Below, one piece after another: positions 45,637-54,179 of a DNA stretch of 64,000 bases (within the stretch, counting starts at the first letter, position 1; the number at the start of each line of letters is the position of its first letter). The position numbers were made by a program, and so were the translations under genes. Location of the stretch: contig OMUY01000021.1 of assembly GCA_900314355.1 (NCBI GenBank), positions 29,352-93,351 of the forward strand, given 5' to 3'. The notes beneath the pieces are model-generated. The model had not been told where the DNA came from. It saw only the letters and a list, made by a program, of their open reading frames with translations, and made no database searches. Origin of the DNA: an uncultured Eubacteriales bacterium. Lineage in GTDB: Bacteria; Bacillota; Clostridia; Oscillospirales; Acutalibacteraceae.

Positions 45637-47838
45637 TCAGGCTGTCGAGCTTTCATCGCTCTTATGTTCGGCTGTCTCCCCGGGCGAAGGCGAGCTTGCC
45701 TTTTTACCCGACTTTCTTCCTGTCTTTTTGCCTGAATACGTATTTTTTTCCTCTCCGGACGCATAACCGCATTCGGGATCAAGGCATTTGAGAACGCCGC
45801 CTCTCGATTTAAAAAGAGCTTTTCCGCATTTGGGGCAAGTCTCCGCCGTAGGTGTATCCCATGTAGCAAATTTGCATTCAGGGTAATTTGAACAGCCGTA
45901 AAATACATATCCTTTTTTTGTCGTCTTTTTTATTACGTCGCCGCCGCATAAAGGACACTTTACACCCGAACGTTCTATAAACGGCCTTGTGTTGGTGCAT
46001 TCGGGATAGCCGGAGCAACCGAGGAATTTGCCGTATTTGCCGTATTTTACTACCATAGGGCGGCCGCAGACTTCACAAATTTCATCTGTCTTATCCTCTT
46101 CAAGATGTATCTTAAGACCTTTTGTCTCGTTCTTTGCTTTCTCGTATCCCGCCTGAAAATCATCGTAGAAGATATGGAGCATTTTGATGTAATCCTCTTT
46201 TCCCTCTTCTACCTCATCAAGATCGTTTTCCATTCCAGCCGTAAATTTTGTATCGACGATTTTTGGAAATTCCTTTTTCAGAAGGTCTGTGACGGCAACT
46301 CCGAGTTCCGTAGGCTTCAACTGCTTTTTATCTCTGACAACATATTTTTCCGTTATCTTGGAAATTATTGTCGCATAAGTGCTTGGTCTGCCTATTCCTG
46401 TCTCCTCAAGCGTTTTTATAAGCGAAGCCTCGGAAAACCTCGCCGGCGGCTGGGTAAAATGCTGTTCGGAAACAGTATCTCTGAATTTAAGCGTCTGACC
46501 TTCGGATATATCAGGAAGTTCGCTCTCCTTTTCCTCTTCGTCGCCGGTTCCGTAAAGTTTTGTAAATCCGTCGAATTTGACTTTATAACCGCTCAATGAA
46601 AATCTCAAAAATTTATCATTCTGTTTATCCTCTTCCCGCTGAGAAAGGATATTGATTTTTTTCGTGGAAAGAACCGAGTTGTCCATCAAAGACGCGATAA
46701 ATCTTTTCCATATAAGGTCATACAGCTTATACTGGTCAGGTGTGACAGACGATTTTATCTGATCGGGAGTCAGCTGCGGAAAAACAGGTCTGATAGCCTC
46801 GTGTCCGTCCTGTATTCTCCCCTTTGCGGAAAAATATCTCTGTTTGGCAGGAATATATTCCTTTCCGTAATTTTCTTCAATAAACTGATTTCCGGCAGCT
46901 CTTGACTCATCGGATATCCTCGTAGAATCGGTTCTCATGTACGTGATTAGACCTGTCTGACCGTACCCTTTAATATCAACGCCTTCAAAAAGTTCCTGTG
47001 CGGCTCTCATTGTACGCGCGGATGTAAAACCTAATCTGTGAGACGCGTCCTGCTGCATTGTAGACGTCGTAAACGGAGGAGCCGGAGAACGTGTTCTCTG
47101 TCCTTTTTTTACGGATTCAACCGTATAAACAGCGCCGTCAAGCCTATTTAAATAATTGTCCGCTTCTTCTTTATTTGATATTTTTACCTTTCCGTTTTCG
47201 TCCTGAACCAAAGCTGCCTGAAAAACGGCTCTTGACGGAGGGGCGGAAAGCTTTACTCCGACAGTCCAATATTCCTCGGGGACAAACGCGTTAATCTCAT
47301 TTTCCCTGTCAACAATAATCCTGACCGCGACAGACTGAACTCTGCCGGCGGAAAGGCGTTTTCTTCCTGTTTTCTGGGAGACAAAAGGACTGAGCCTGTA
47401 TCCGACGATGCGGTCGAGTATTCTCCTCGCCTGCTGTGCGTTTACAAGGTTCATATCAATAGTTTCTGGATGATTTATTCCTTCATTTACGCTTTTTTTG
47501 TTGATTTCATTGAATTTGACTCTTTTTGTTGAGTCGATATCAAGATTTAAAACATTTGCAAGATGCCAGGAAATAGCTTCACCTTCACGGTCGGGGTCCG
47601 TTGCGAGATAGATGTCGTCGGCCTTGCCCGCCGCGTTTTTAAGCTCCTCGACAACTTTTTCCTTTCCTTTTATTATCGTGTATTCGGGTTTAAAATCATT
47701 TTTTATATCAACGCTCAAGGTATACGGCGAAAGGTCTCTGACATGGCCTGCGGACGCTTTTACGTCATAACCGGAGCCGAGTATTTTCTTAATTGTTTTT
47801 GCCTTTGTCGGCGACTCGACTATTACAAGTACTGACAT
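45637..47838 (-). CDS. topA: DNA topoisomerase I
   Basis: 733 residues. N-terminal Toprim domain (VESPTKAKTI, DPDREGEAI), the active-site Tyr in GLITYMRTDSTRIS, and three C-terminal C4 zinc fingers (CEVCG...CSGYPEC, CPLCG...CSNYPEC, CPKCG...CLDPEC). A Lys/Ser-rich tail follows. Relaxes negative supercoils. Downstream of dprA, upstream of trmFO. Confidence 0.97.
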   Translation of the reverse strand: MSVLVIVESPTKAKTIKKILGSGYDVKASAGHVRDLSPYTLSVDIKNDFKPEYTIIKGKEKVVEELKNAAGKADDIYLATDPDREGEAISWHLANVLNLDIDSTKRVKFNEINKKSVNEGINHPETIDMNLVNAQQARRILDRIVGYRLSPFVSQKTGRKRLSAGRVQSVAVRIIVDRENEINAFVPEEYWTVGVKLSAPPSRAVFQAALVQDENGKVKISNKEEADNYLNRLDGAVYTVESVKKGQRTRSPAPPFTTSTMQQDASHRLGFTSARTMRAAQELFEGVDIKGYGQTGLITYMRTDSTRISDESRAAGNQFIEENYGKEYIPAKQRYFSAKGRIQDGHEAIRPVFPQLTPDQIKSSVTPDQYKLYDLIWKRFIASLMDNSVLSTKKINILSQREEDKQNDKFLRFSLSGYKVKFDGFTKLYGTGDEEEKESELPDISEGQTLKFRDTVSEQHFTQPPARFSEASLIKTLEETGIGRPSTYATIISKITEKYVVRDKKQLKPTELGVAVTDLLKKEFPKIVDTKFTAGMENDLDEVEEGKEDYIKMLHIFYDDFQAGYEKAKNETKGLKIHLEEDKTDEICEVCGRPMVVKYGKYGKFLGCSGYPECTNTRPFIERSGVKCPLCGGDVIKKTTKKGYVFYGCSNYPECKFATWDTPTAETCPKCGKALFKSRGGVLKCLDPECGYASGEEKNTYSGKKTGRKSGKKASSPSPGETAEHKSDESSTA

Positions 47839-47945
47839 TTAACACTCCTGAGAAAAATTTATATTAAAAACGAGAAATTTAGATTTTCCCGCCGCATTCT
47901 TTTTATATTTTTGATTTATTGATTGAAAGAATATTGATTAAAAAA

Positions 47946-49187
47946 TTAAAATTTTGAATATCTCTGTCCCGCTTCGGATTTTGCAAGACCGAAAATTTCA
48001 AGCTCCGTAAGAGATTGAAGAACGTCTTTTATGGGCAGTCCGGATTTTTCTGAAATTTTATCAGTGCCGATTGGCTCACAAGACAGTACGGATAAAACCG
48101 ATTTTGATTTTTCCGACAAAAATTCGGGAACAGCGCTTTTTTCTTTTTCTTTTTTAACGTCTGTTTTATCCGCGGCAAAAGTCTTTTTATCTGCAGGTAC
48201 TTCTTTTTTCACTGCCTTTTTAGTCTTTGCCGTTCTTTTTCTTTCGGCAGACGTAAAAGTATTACTTGATTTTTTTCTGTTATCGTATTCTGCGCCCGGA
48301 ATATAATACTCGGGATAATCGGATTTATATTCGTCCAATATATCCTCAAAGGAAAATACCGGTTTTGCGCCGTCTCTTATTAAATTGTTTGTACCGGCAA
48401 ACTTTATGTCGTTTATCATGCCCGGAACAGCGAACACGTCTTTGCCCTGTTCAAGCGCCTCTCCCGCAGTAATGAGCGAACCGCTTTTAAGTCCGGCTTC
48501 GATTACAACCGTACCCAGACTCAAGCCTGAAATCAGTCTGTTTCTGATAGGGAATGTATATCTTGACGCCTGAGTTCCGGGAAGATATTCGGACACGAGC
48601 GCACCGCCGGACTCAGCTATTTCGCGTCTCATTTTCTCATTTTGCATAAGGTAATTTACGCCGAAACCGCAGCCGAGAAAAGCTACCGTAATTCCGCCTG
48701 CCCTCATTGCGGCGAGGTGCGACGCGCTGTCAACACCGAGCGCTCCGCCCGACACTATTTCGCATCCGGATTTTGCGAGACAATATGAAATGGAATCAGC
48801 AGCCTGAAATCCGTAGTCTGAAATATTTCTTGTCCCTACTATTGAGACGGAAAGCGGATAATTCAAAGCGTCTGTGCTGCCGTCGACAAAAAGGACGAGA
48901 GGAGGCGCATAGATGTCTTTTAGTCTTTCAGGATATAAGTCGTCGTCAAGAGTTATTATTTTCCACCCGTTTTTTATTGATTTTTCAATGACGGGAACAA
49001 ATTTTTCTGGAGACGATTCCGAAAGCGCGTTCATCAGCCTCTTGCTCAAAAGCCCGGAAATATACCATTCGCGTTTTCCGGATTTATATAATGTTTCAGC
49101 GTCTCCAAAAAAATCCACTATTTGTGACGCCGGACGTCCCGCGCCCACAGCATTTTGAAGCCAAAGCCAATATTCGGCGTTTTTCAT
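47946..49187 (-). CDS. dprA: DNA-processing protein DprA
   Basis: 413 residues from ATG 49187, whose ATGA overlaps the stop of the SpoU methyltransferase; a start six codons earlier is possible but has no better site. The Rossmann-like core shows SIVGTRNISDYG, GGALGVDSASH and IRNRLISGLS, the DprA signature that binds single-stranded DNA and RecA. A Lys/Ala-rich low-complexity linker (about 300-345) connects to a C-terminal winged helix. Role in natural transformation or recombination. Confidence 0.94.
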   Translation of the reverse strand: MKNAEYWLWLQNAVGAGRPASQIVDFFGDAETLYKSGKREWYISGLLSKRLMNALSESSPEKFVPVIEKSIKNGWKIITLDDDLYPERLKDIYAPPLVLFVDGSTDALNYPLSVSIVGTRNISDYGFQAADSISYCLAKSGCEIVSGGALGVDSASHLAAMRAGGITVAFLGCGFGVNYLMQNEKMRREIAESGGALVSEYLPGTQASRYTFPIRNRLISGLSLGTVVIEAGLKSGSLITAGEALEQGKDVFAVPGMINDIKFAGTNNLIRDGAKPVFSFEDILDEYKSDYPEYYIPGAEYDNRKKSSNTFTSAERKRTAKTKKAVKKEVPADKKTFAADKTDVKKEKEKSAVPEFLSEKSKSVLSVLSCEPIGTDKISEKSGLPIKDVLQSLTELEIFGLAKSEAGQRYSKF

Positions 49188-49972
49188 CGGGACATCATCT
49201 CCCACATTATTATAGTGGCGGCCTGAGAGGCGTTGAGCGATTCCGCTCTGCCTTTCATTGGTATTGTCATTTTTTTCATGCAGGAAGATATGACTTTTTC
49301 CGAAAGCCCGTTTCCCTCATTGCCGACTGCGCATACAATTCCGCCGGAGACGTCCATTGTGTTCACAAACGTATCCGCGTCTCTGACTACCGCGGCGTAA
49401 GTTGACATTCCGTTGTCTCGAAGGAAAATAAGCGTTTTGGACAAATCCGGAGATAAAATGACATTCAGTCTGAAAAGAGAACCCATTGAAGCTCTTAAAG
49501 CCTTTGGATTACAGACGTCGCATCCGCCGGATACTATCAGTCCGTCAAGTCCCAGCGCCTCTGCCGTTCTTGCGGCGGCGCCGAGATTGTCGGGATTCTG
49601 CAGATTTTCAAACGCAATATATTTGCCGTTGAAATTAATTTTATTTATATTGTTTTGATTGTCAAGCCCGTAAACTACAAGAAAAATACCCTGAGGATTT
49701 TTTGTATCGGATATTTTCTCCGAAACGTCGTCTGAAATTAAAAATAATTTTTCCGATATCGGAAAAAGATTTTCACATTCTTTCTTTTTTGACGAATAAA
49801 ATTTTTCCGTAACAAAAAGATATTTCGCCTTAAGTCCGCTTGACGCAGCGTCAAGGCATAGCCTTATTCCCTCAATAAAAAAAAGTCCTGTCGTTCTTCT
49901 GAAAGAAGGAAAATCGCGCAATCTGACGACGTCTTTTATAAGATAATTGTTTCTGGATGTTATTATTTCCAT
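49184..49972 (-). CDS. TrmH/SpoU-family RNA methyltransferase
   Basis: 262 residues. N-terminal substrate-binding domain (ITSRNNYLIKDVVRLR, FFIEG) and a C-terminal SPOUT knot domain with FENLQNPDNLGAAARTAEALG, VCAVGNEGNGLS and the final SLNASQAATIIMWE. Likely 2'-O-methylates rRNA; the site is not identifiable. Its stop overlaps the dprA start. Confidence 0.92.
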   Translation of the reverse strand: MEIITSRNNYLIKDVVRLRDFPSFRRTTGLFFIEGIRLCLDAASSGLKAKYLFVTEKFYSSKKKECENLFPISEKLFLISDDVSEKISDTKNPQGIFLVVYGLDNQNNINKINFNGKYIAFENLQNPDNLGAAARTAEALGLDGLIVSGGCDVCNPKALRASMGSLFRLNVILSPDLSKTLIFLRDNGMSTYAAVVRDADTFVNTMDVSGGIVCAVGNEGNGLSEKVISSCMKKMTIPMKGRAESLNASQAATIIMWEMMSR

Positions 49973-50006
49973 TTTCCGAGCTTAAAAAAATTAATAACCT
50001 ATAATT

Positions 50007-50037
50007 TAAAAAGGAATGCCGTAAAAACAGCATTCCT
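50007..50037 (-). terminator. Terminator after rplT
   Basis: On the minus strand AGGAATGC pairs with GCATTCCT (50012-50019 and 50030-50037) and is followed by T-rich sequence. Closes the infC-rpmI-rplT unit. Confidence 0.8.
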
Positions 50038-50054
50038 CTAAAATCTTTTAAAAA

Positions 50055-50408
50055 TCAGAGAGCGGTCTTTGCCTTCTCTGTAAGTTCAGTGAATGCCGCG
50101 GGATTGGAGATGGCAATCTCGGAAAGCATCTTCCTGTTAAGAGTGATACCTGCTTTTTTAAGTCCGTTCATGAATGTAGAATAATTCATTCCGTTAGCTT
50201 TGCAAGCCGCTGAAATTCTCTCAATCCAAAGACGGCGGAACTCTCTCTTCTTCTGTTTTCTGCCTATATACGCCTTCTGGCCTGATTTATATACAGCTTC
50301 CTTAGCTGTCTTGAAAAGTCTTGATTTTGAGCCATAATATCCCTTTGCAAGTCTGAGAACTTTATTTCTTCTCTTGCGGGACATAACTGCGCCTTTAACA
50401 CGTGCCAT
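50055..50408 (-). CDS. rplT: 50S ribosomal protein L20
   Basis: 117 residues, standard length. Very basic N-terminal helix ([16 protein letters not shown]) and the conserved [21 protein letters not shown] block. In Firmicutes L20 represses its own operon by binding the infC leader. Last gene of infC-rpmI-rplT. Confidence 0.99.
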   Translation of the reverse strand: MARVKGAVMSRKRRNKVLRLAKGYYGSKSRLFKTAKEAVYKSGQKAYIGRKQKKREFRRLWIERISAACKANGMNYSTFMNGLKKAGITLNRKMLSEIAISNPAAFTELTEKAKTAL

Positions 50409-50431
50409 AAATTATCTCTCCTCTCTTCAAA

Positions 50432-50629
50432 TTATTTATAAGGTACAAGCTTCTTGATCTGCTTGACGTTTGTCTTGTCCGCAACAGAAACCTTTCTGAG
50501 GTTTCTTTTTCTTTTGGTTGTCTTTTTGTTAAGGATGTGCGACTTATAAGCATGTGCTCTCATGGGCTTCCCGTTTTTGGACATCTTAAAACGCTTTTTT
50601 GCGCCGCTGTTTGATTTAATTTTCGGCAT
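50432..50629 (-). CDS. rpmI: 50S ribosomal protein L35
   Basis: 65 residues from ATG 50629, which follows GAGGAGG by about 8 bases; a longer open frame upstream is not coding. Basic [13 protein letters not shown] start and [18 protein letters not shown] centre are typical of L35. Between infC and rplT. Confidence 0.99.
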   Translation of the reverse strand: MPKIKSNSGAKKRFKMSKNGKPMRAHAYKSHILNKKTTKRKRNLRKVSVADKTNVKQIKKLVPYK

Positions 50630-50711
50630 TATTTTTTCCTCCTCAAAATTACTGTCATTTTTTCTGCAAATAAAACGTGACGGCAAAATTTATTCAAAAA
50701 TCTGCTGTCTG

Positions 50712-51230
50712 TCATTTAGCCGGCTTTGGTGCAAGGAACATGAGCATCATTCTTCCTTCAAGCTTCGCAGGTTTTTCAACGTTTCCGCATTCGGAGCAAA
50801 TCTCTGCAAACTTTTCCATCATCTCGTTTCCTCTCTCGGGATGAGCCATTTCTCTGCCTCTGAATCTTATGGATACTTTGACTTTATCGCCCTTTGAAAG
50901 GAATTTCTTCGCATTGTTTGCTTTCGTCTCAAAATCATGCGTGTCGATATTCAAAGAAAGCTGTACCTCTTTGATAGATACCTGGTGCTGATTTTTCTTG
51001 GCCTCTTTTTCACGCTTCTGCTGGTCAAATCTGTATTTACCGTAGTCCATAATCTTGCATACAGGCGGTTTTGCCTGAGGAGCGATTTTAACAAGATCAA
51101 GACCTCTCTGTACAGCCTCCCTCTGAGCTTCCCTCGAGGACATTATGCCAAGCTGTTCCCCGTCATCTGTTACGACTCTGATTTCTCTGTCACGGATTTC
51201 TTCGTTGACCTGCAGTTCTTTTGTAGCGAT
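50712..51230 (-). CDS. infC: Translation initiation factor IF-3 with a rare AUC start
   Basis: 172 residues if translation starts at ATC 51230. That codon lies 8 bases after a GGAGGT site, and the added residues (ATKELQVNEEIRDREIRVV) are the expected IF-3 N-terminus. An ATG at 51143 would remove the N-terminal 29 residues and lacks a ribosome site. The rest has the IF-3 linker, KKNQHQVSIKEVQLS and the C-terminal KVSIRFRGREM domain. Rare start codons in infC are known for autoregulation by IF-3 itself. First gene of infC-rpmI-rplT. Confidence 0.95.
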   Translation of the reverse strand: MATKELQVNEEIRDREIRVVTDDGEQLGIMSSREAQREAVQRGLDLVKIAPQAKPPVCKIMDYGKYRFDQQKREKEAKKNQHQVSIKEVQLSLNIDTHDFETKANNAKKFLSKGDKVKVSIRFRGREMAHPERGNEMMEKFAEICSECGNVEKPAKLEGRMMLMFLAPKPAK

Positions 51231-51252
51231 TGTAATACACCTCCGGTTAAAT

Positions 51253-51284
51253 TAAAAAAAGAAAAAACGCGGTCAAACCCGCGC
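51253..51284 (-). terminator. Attenuator-type terminator in the infC leader
   Basis: On the minus strand CGCGG pairs with CCGCG (51279-51283 with 51268-51272) and is followed by TTTTTTC and more T, inside the untranslated leader 20-50 bases before infC. This position matches the L20-responsive transcription attenuator of Firmicute infC operons. Confidence 0.6.
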
Positions 51285-51389
51285 TCATAATATATCTTCC
51301 CGGTGAAAACATGAACCGAAAAATTATATTTGCCTTGAAAAACGAAATTCGCAAGGCGAGACGCGTGTCTGCTTGATTTACATTGTTAT

Positions 51390-51417
51390 ATTATAACGAT
51401 TATTTTTTATTTGTCAA
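51390..51417 (-). promoter_or_regulatory. Promoter for the infC operon
   Basis: Perfect TTGACA (51412-51417), a 16-base spacer and perfect TATAAT (51390-51395) on the minus strand; leader about 150 bases. The remaining gap to 51655 is very AT-rich with only a lone TATAAT at 51505-51510 as a possible plus-strand promoter element. Confidence 0.75.
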
Positions 51418-51655
51418 TAACAAAATCAATATAATATAAATTTTTTTTCATAGAATAAATTACATTCATATTTTATCATTTATTTTAAACTCAAAATTAA
51501 ATGATATAATCAAGCAGGATAAATAAATGACTTGAATTTAAATACAAAACAATGTAATATATAAAGTATATTGTTAACAAAAAATTAATATTCTTTATTA
51601 AAGCAGAAAACTGTTATTTTATTTTAAATTTTTTTGATATTCATTTGGTGACTTC

Positions 51656-52594
51656 ATGAAAAGTGATTATAATAAAAAAAATATTAACACAATATTGATG
51701 GTGCTGATAATACTTCTTGCCGCTATTATGGTAGTTATGGTAATCTTTCTTGTTTCGGCTATAAAAGAAAACAACAGGGAAACAACTTCTGTTACCGCCA
51801 CGACGCTTGAGACAACTTCGTCTGTCGTCCCTTCGTCTCAGATTCAGGATAACGAAGTTTCGTCCGATAACAATTCGAATACAAACGGCAGCGGAAATCC
51901 ATCTGATAAAAACGGAGCGGCGACTACAACATCTTTATCCGGCGGAAATAAATCATCAGATCCTTCTTCATGGTCCGGAGAACAGATACTTGCTTACGCG
52001 CAGCAGGCTGTAAACAAAACGAAAGCTTATACGGGAAAGGTAACTGTAAATCATACAGAAACGATTTCGATGAATTTAACGTCAATTTCGGGCGGAAGCA
52101 CAATAAGGTCTGTTGCTCAGAAAATAATAGACGGATTTACAAAGCCTACAAACGAAACTTTAAATTATTCCGGCGGATACGCTACCGATTCGGATGGAAA
52201 TAAGATTCCGCTTCTTCTTCCGAAGAGAGGAAATTTCACGATGCCTTATTCCGGCGTAGCGTCGGCAACAGCTTCAAAAAGCGGAAACGATATAAAGATA
52301 ACCATTCAGGTAGTTCCCGAGACGGCAGATATGAATTCTGTCCCGACATATAATTCACAGATAATGGGATATCTTGATTTCAGCGCTCTGAATATAAGCG
52401 TGCTGACGATTAAATCCGCCAATGTGACATATAAGGGAACAACAGTTAATTATTTAATAAACTCGGAAGGATATGTAAAAGAGGCTGATTATTCAATGCC
52501 GATGACAGGCGAAGGAACAGGTCAGGGAATGGGAATTACCGGTACTGCCACGATAGAAGGAACAGATTCCGAAACATGGAAAATCAACTGGTAA
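51656..52594 (+). CDS. Membrane-anchored hypothetical protein
   Basis: 312 residues. A short basic N-terminus, one membrane helix (about 13-35), a Ser/Thr/Asn-rich linker (about 45-105), then an extracytoplasmic beta-rich domain of about 200 residues. No Cys lipobox, so it is anchored by the helix. I recognise no family. The start has only a weak GGTGA site 4 bases upstream. Plus-strand gene between two minus-strand operons, with its own terminator. Confidence 0.7.
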   Translation: MKSDYNKKNINTILMVLIILLAAIMVVMVIFLVSAIKENNRETTSVTATTLETTSSVVPSSQIQDNEVSSDNNSNTNGSGNPSDKNGAATTTSLSGGNKSSDPSSWSGEQILAYAQQAVNKTKAYTGKVTVNHTETISMNLTSISGGSTIRSVAQKIIDGFTKPTNETLNYSGGYATDSDGNKIPLLLPKRGNFTMPYSGVASATASKSGNDIKITIQVVPETADMNSVPTYNSQIMGYLDFSALNISVLTIKSANVTYKGTTVNYLINSEGYVKEADYSMPMTGEGTGQGMGITGTATIEGTDSETWKINW

Positions 52595-52605
52595 TCATAT
52601 AAAAA

Positions 52606-52643
52606 ATAAAGACTGCATTGACATTTTCAATCAAGTCTTTTTT
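52606..52643 (+). terminator. Terminator after the membrane-anchored gene
   Basis: AAAGACT pairs with AGTCTTT around an inner ATTGA/TCAAT stem, followed by six T. Confidence 0.7.
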
Positions 52644-52662
52644 ATGATTTACCCTTAAAAAC

Positions 52663-52695
52663 ATACCGGCCGATATTTTCGGCCGGTATATATTT
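52663..52695. terminator. Strong bidirectional hairpin at the convergent gene ends
   Basis: A perfect 11-base-pair stem ATACCGGCCGA (52663-52673) with TCGGCCGGTAT (52679-52689), flanked by A- and T-rich runs. Serves the minus-strand ABC operon. Confidence 0.8.
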
Positions 52696-52703
52696 TTAAT
52701 ATA

Positions 52704-54179
52704 TTATGTAGTAGATTCCTCGACCGTAACGGCGTTTTCAAGAAGGTTTGTCAATGAAGAGAACGAATCCGACGTAATAAACTTGTCGTAATTTCCGTTT
52801 TCGCCGCAGAGATAACCATCCTTGTATTTATAGAAGTATATTGTATCTTTAGTTCCGTCGTTCATTGTAATTTCGACTGTCATAGCTTCATTTCCGGGTT
52901 TATCGACTTTTGAAGAAAGGATTTTATCTGCAGACAAAGTTGATATCCCCGACACGAACGAAGAAAGATTTACCTCTTTTCCGTTATATTTCCAGACGAG
53001 GGAGTAAGTATCTCCGCTGTCCTCATCCTCTTTTTTCTCGTAATCTGACGTAAAGATGTAAGCCTTGCCGTTATATTTTACATTTAAGGAAGCGGCGTCA
53101 GACGAATCAAAAGAGGCGACTTCCTTTGAATACAATCCCTGCGGATAATCAATCAAGAATAGTTTTGCGGTTGAACTGCCGATAGTATAAACGTTGGCGC
53201 CGCCCTCTATCATAGCATAATATTCAGTTCCGCTTTCTCCGTTCCCGCCCGTAGTAGATTCCTCATTGACAGGAACCTGAAGACCTATCAAAAGTGTCGA
53301 TTCGCCGGAAACTGTCTTTTCCTTCGCCGAGGATTCTGTCTCTCCTTCCTCCGTCGACTCTTCTTCAGCCTTTGTATAAGTGTAGCTTATCTTAAATTTA
53401 TAAGCCGAATCGTCTAAACCGAAAGACGCCAAATCGGATTTCGCCGCCGAATACTTTACACATTCATTCCATGATATATTTACAAAGCCTGAAATAGCGT
53501 TTTGTATGACATCGGAGTCTGCCAAAGAAGTCTTTCCGCCGTAAGTCAAAGTATACTTATCATTTTCTTTGTCGTAATTTATCTCATAAGTATTTTTCCC
53601 TGACGTTATCTCTATTTTGCTGACATCGCTCGTCTCAATTTCGGGGATTGAATCAAATTTCACAAGTTCGTTTTTCGCGACAGCAAACTGAGTGTAGAGC
53701 TGTGAATCGACGTAGTAAAGCGTTGTGTCGCCCGATTTCATAAGGTAATAATATCCGGACGCCTCGTTTTCGTTTCCGAGTTTGAAATCTGTCGAGCCGT
53801 CGGCAGTTTTCAGCGTTATAGTCATTTTCGGATTGTCAAGACCGTATTTTGAAAGATCCGACGGATTATCTGTTATCTTTTTTCTCGCGTAAAGATTTGT
53901 CATCGCAGAGAGCATATTCGCCGCCTTGCTCTGATCAAGAGGAAAATCGGCGTCGTCTTTTAAAGTCCACTCATTTGATGAATTTTTATCTATTTCCAGA
54001 GTGTTTGAATTATAAGTCCATTTAATCGACTTGACATCTGCCGAATCAATGACGCTCAATTTGATTGACTGTCCCGCGGAATCGTCGCCGCCGTTCAAAA
54101 AGTGAACAGCGAGTATCAGAAGACACACGGCGACGGCAAGGACGAGTATCCAGATTAGAAGTTTATTTTTTCTTGTCAT
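52704..54179 (-). CDS. DUF4340-family membrane-anchored protein
   Basis: 491 residues. One N-terminal membrane helix (about 8-26), then an extracytoplasmic beta-rich region of repeated DUF4340 units (WTLKDDADFPLDQSKAANML, KYGLDNPKMTITLKTADG, YYLMKSGD...YYVDSQLY). Ser/Glu-rich insertions occur near residue 270. Last gene of a Gld-like ABC operon; its ATG overlaps the upstream stop by 4 bases. DUF4340 proteins commonly occupy this position in such operons. Biochemical role unknown. Confidence 0.85.
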   Translation of the reverse strand: MTRKNKLLIWILVLAVAVCLLILAVHFLNGGDDSAGQSIKLSVIDSADVKSIKWTYNSNTLEIDKNSSNEWTLKDDADFPLDQSKAANMLSAMTNLYARKKITDNPSDLSKYGLDNPKMTITLKTADGSTDFKLGNENEASGYYYLMKSGDTTLYYVDSQLYTQFAVAKNELVKFDSIPEIETSDVSKIEITSGKNTYEINYDKENDKYTLTYGGKTSLADSDVIQNAISGFVNISWNECVKYSAAKSDLASFGLDDSAYKFKISYTYTKAEEESTEEGETESSAKEKTVSGESTLLIGLQVPVNEESTTGGNGESGTEYYAMIEGGANVYTIGSSTAKLFLIDYPQGLYSKEVASFDSSDAASLNVKYNGKAYIFTSDYEKKEDEDSGDTYSLVWKYNGKEVNLSSFVSGISTLSADKILSSKVDKPGNEAMTVEITMNDGTKDTIYFYKYKDGYLCGENGNYDKFITSDSFSSLTNLLENAVTVEESTT

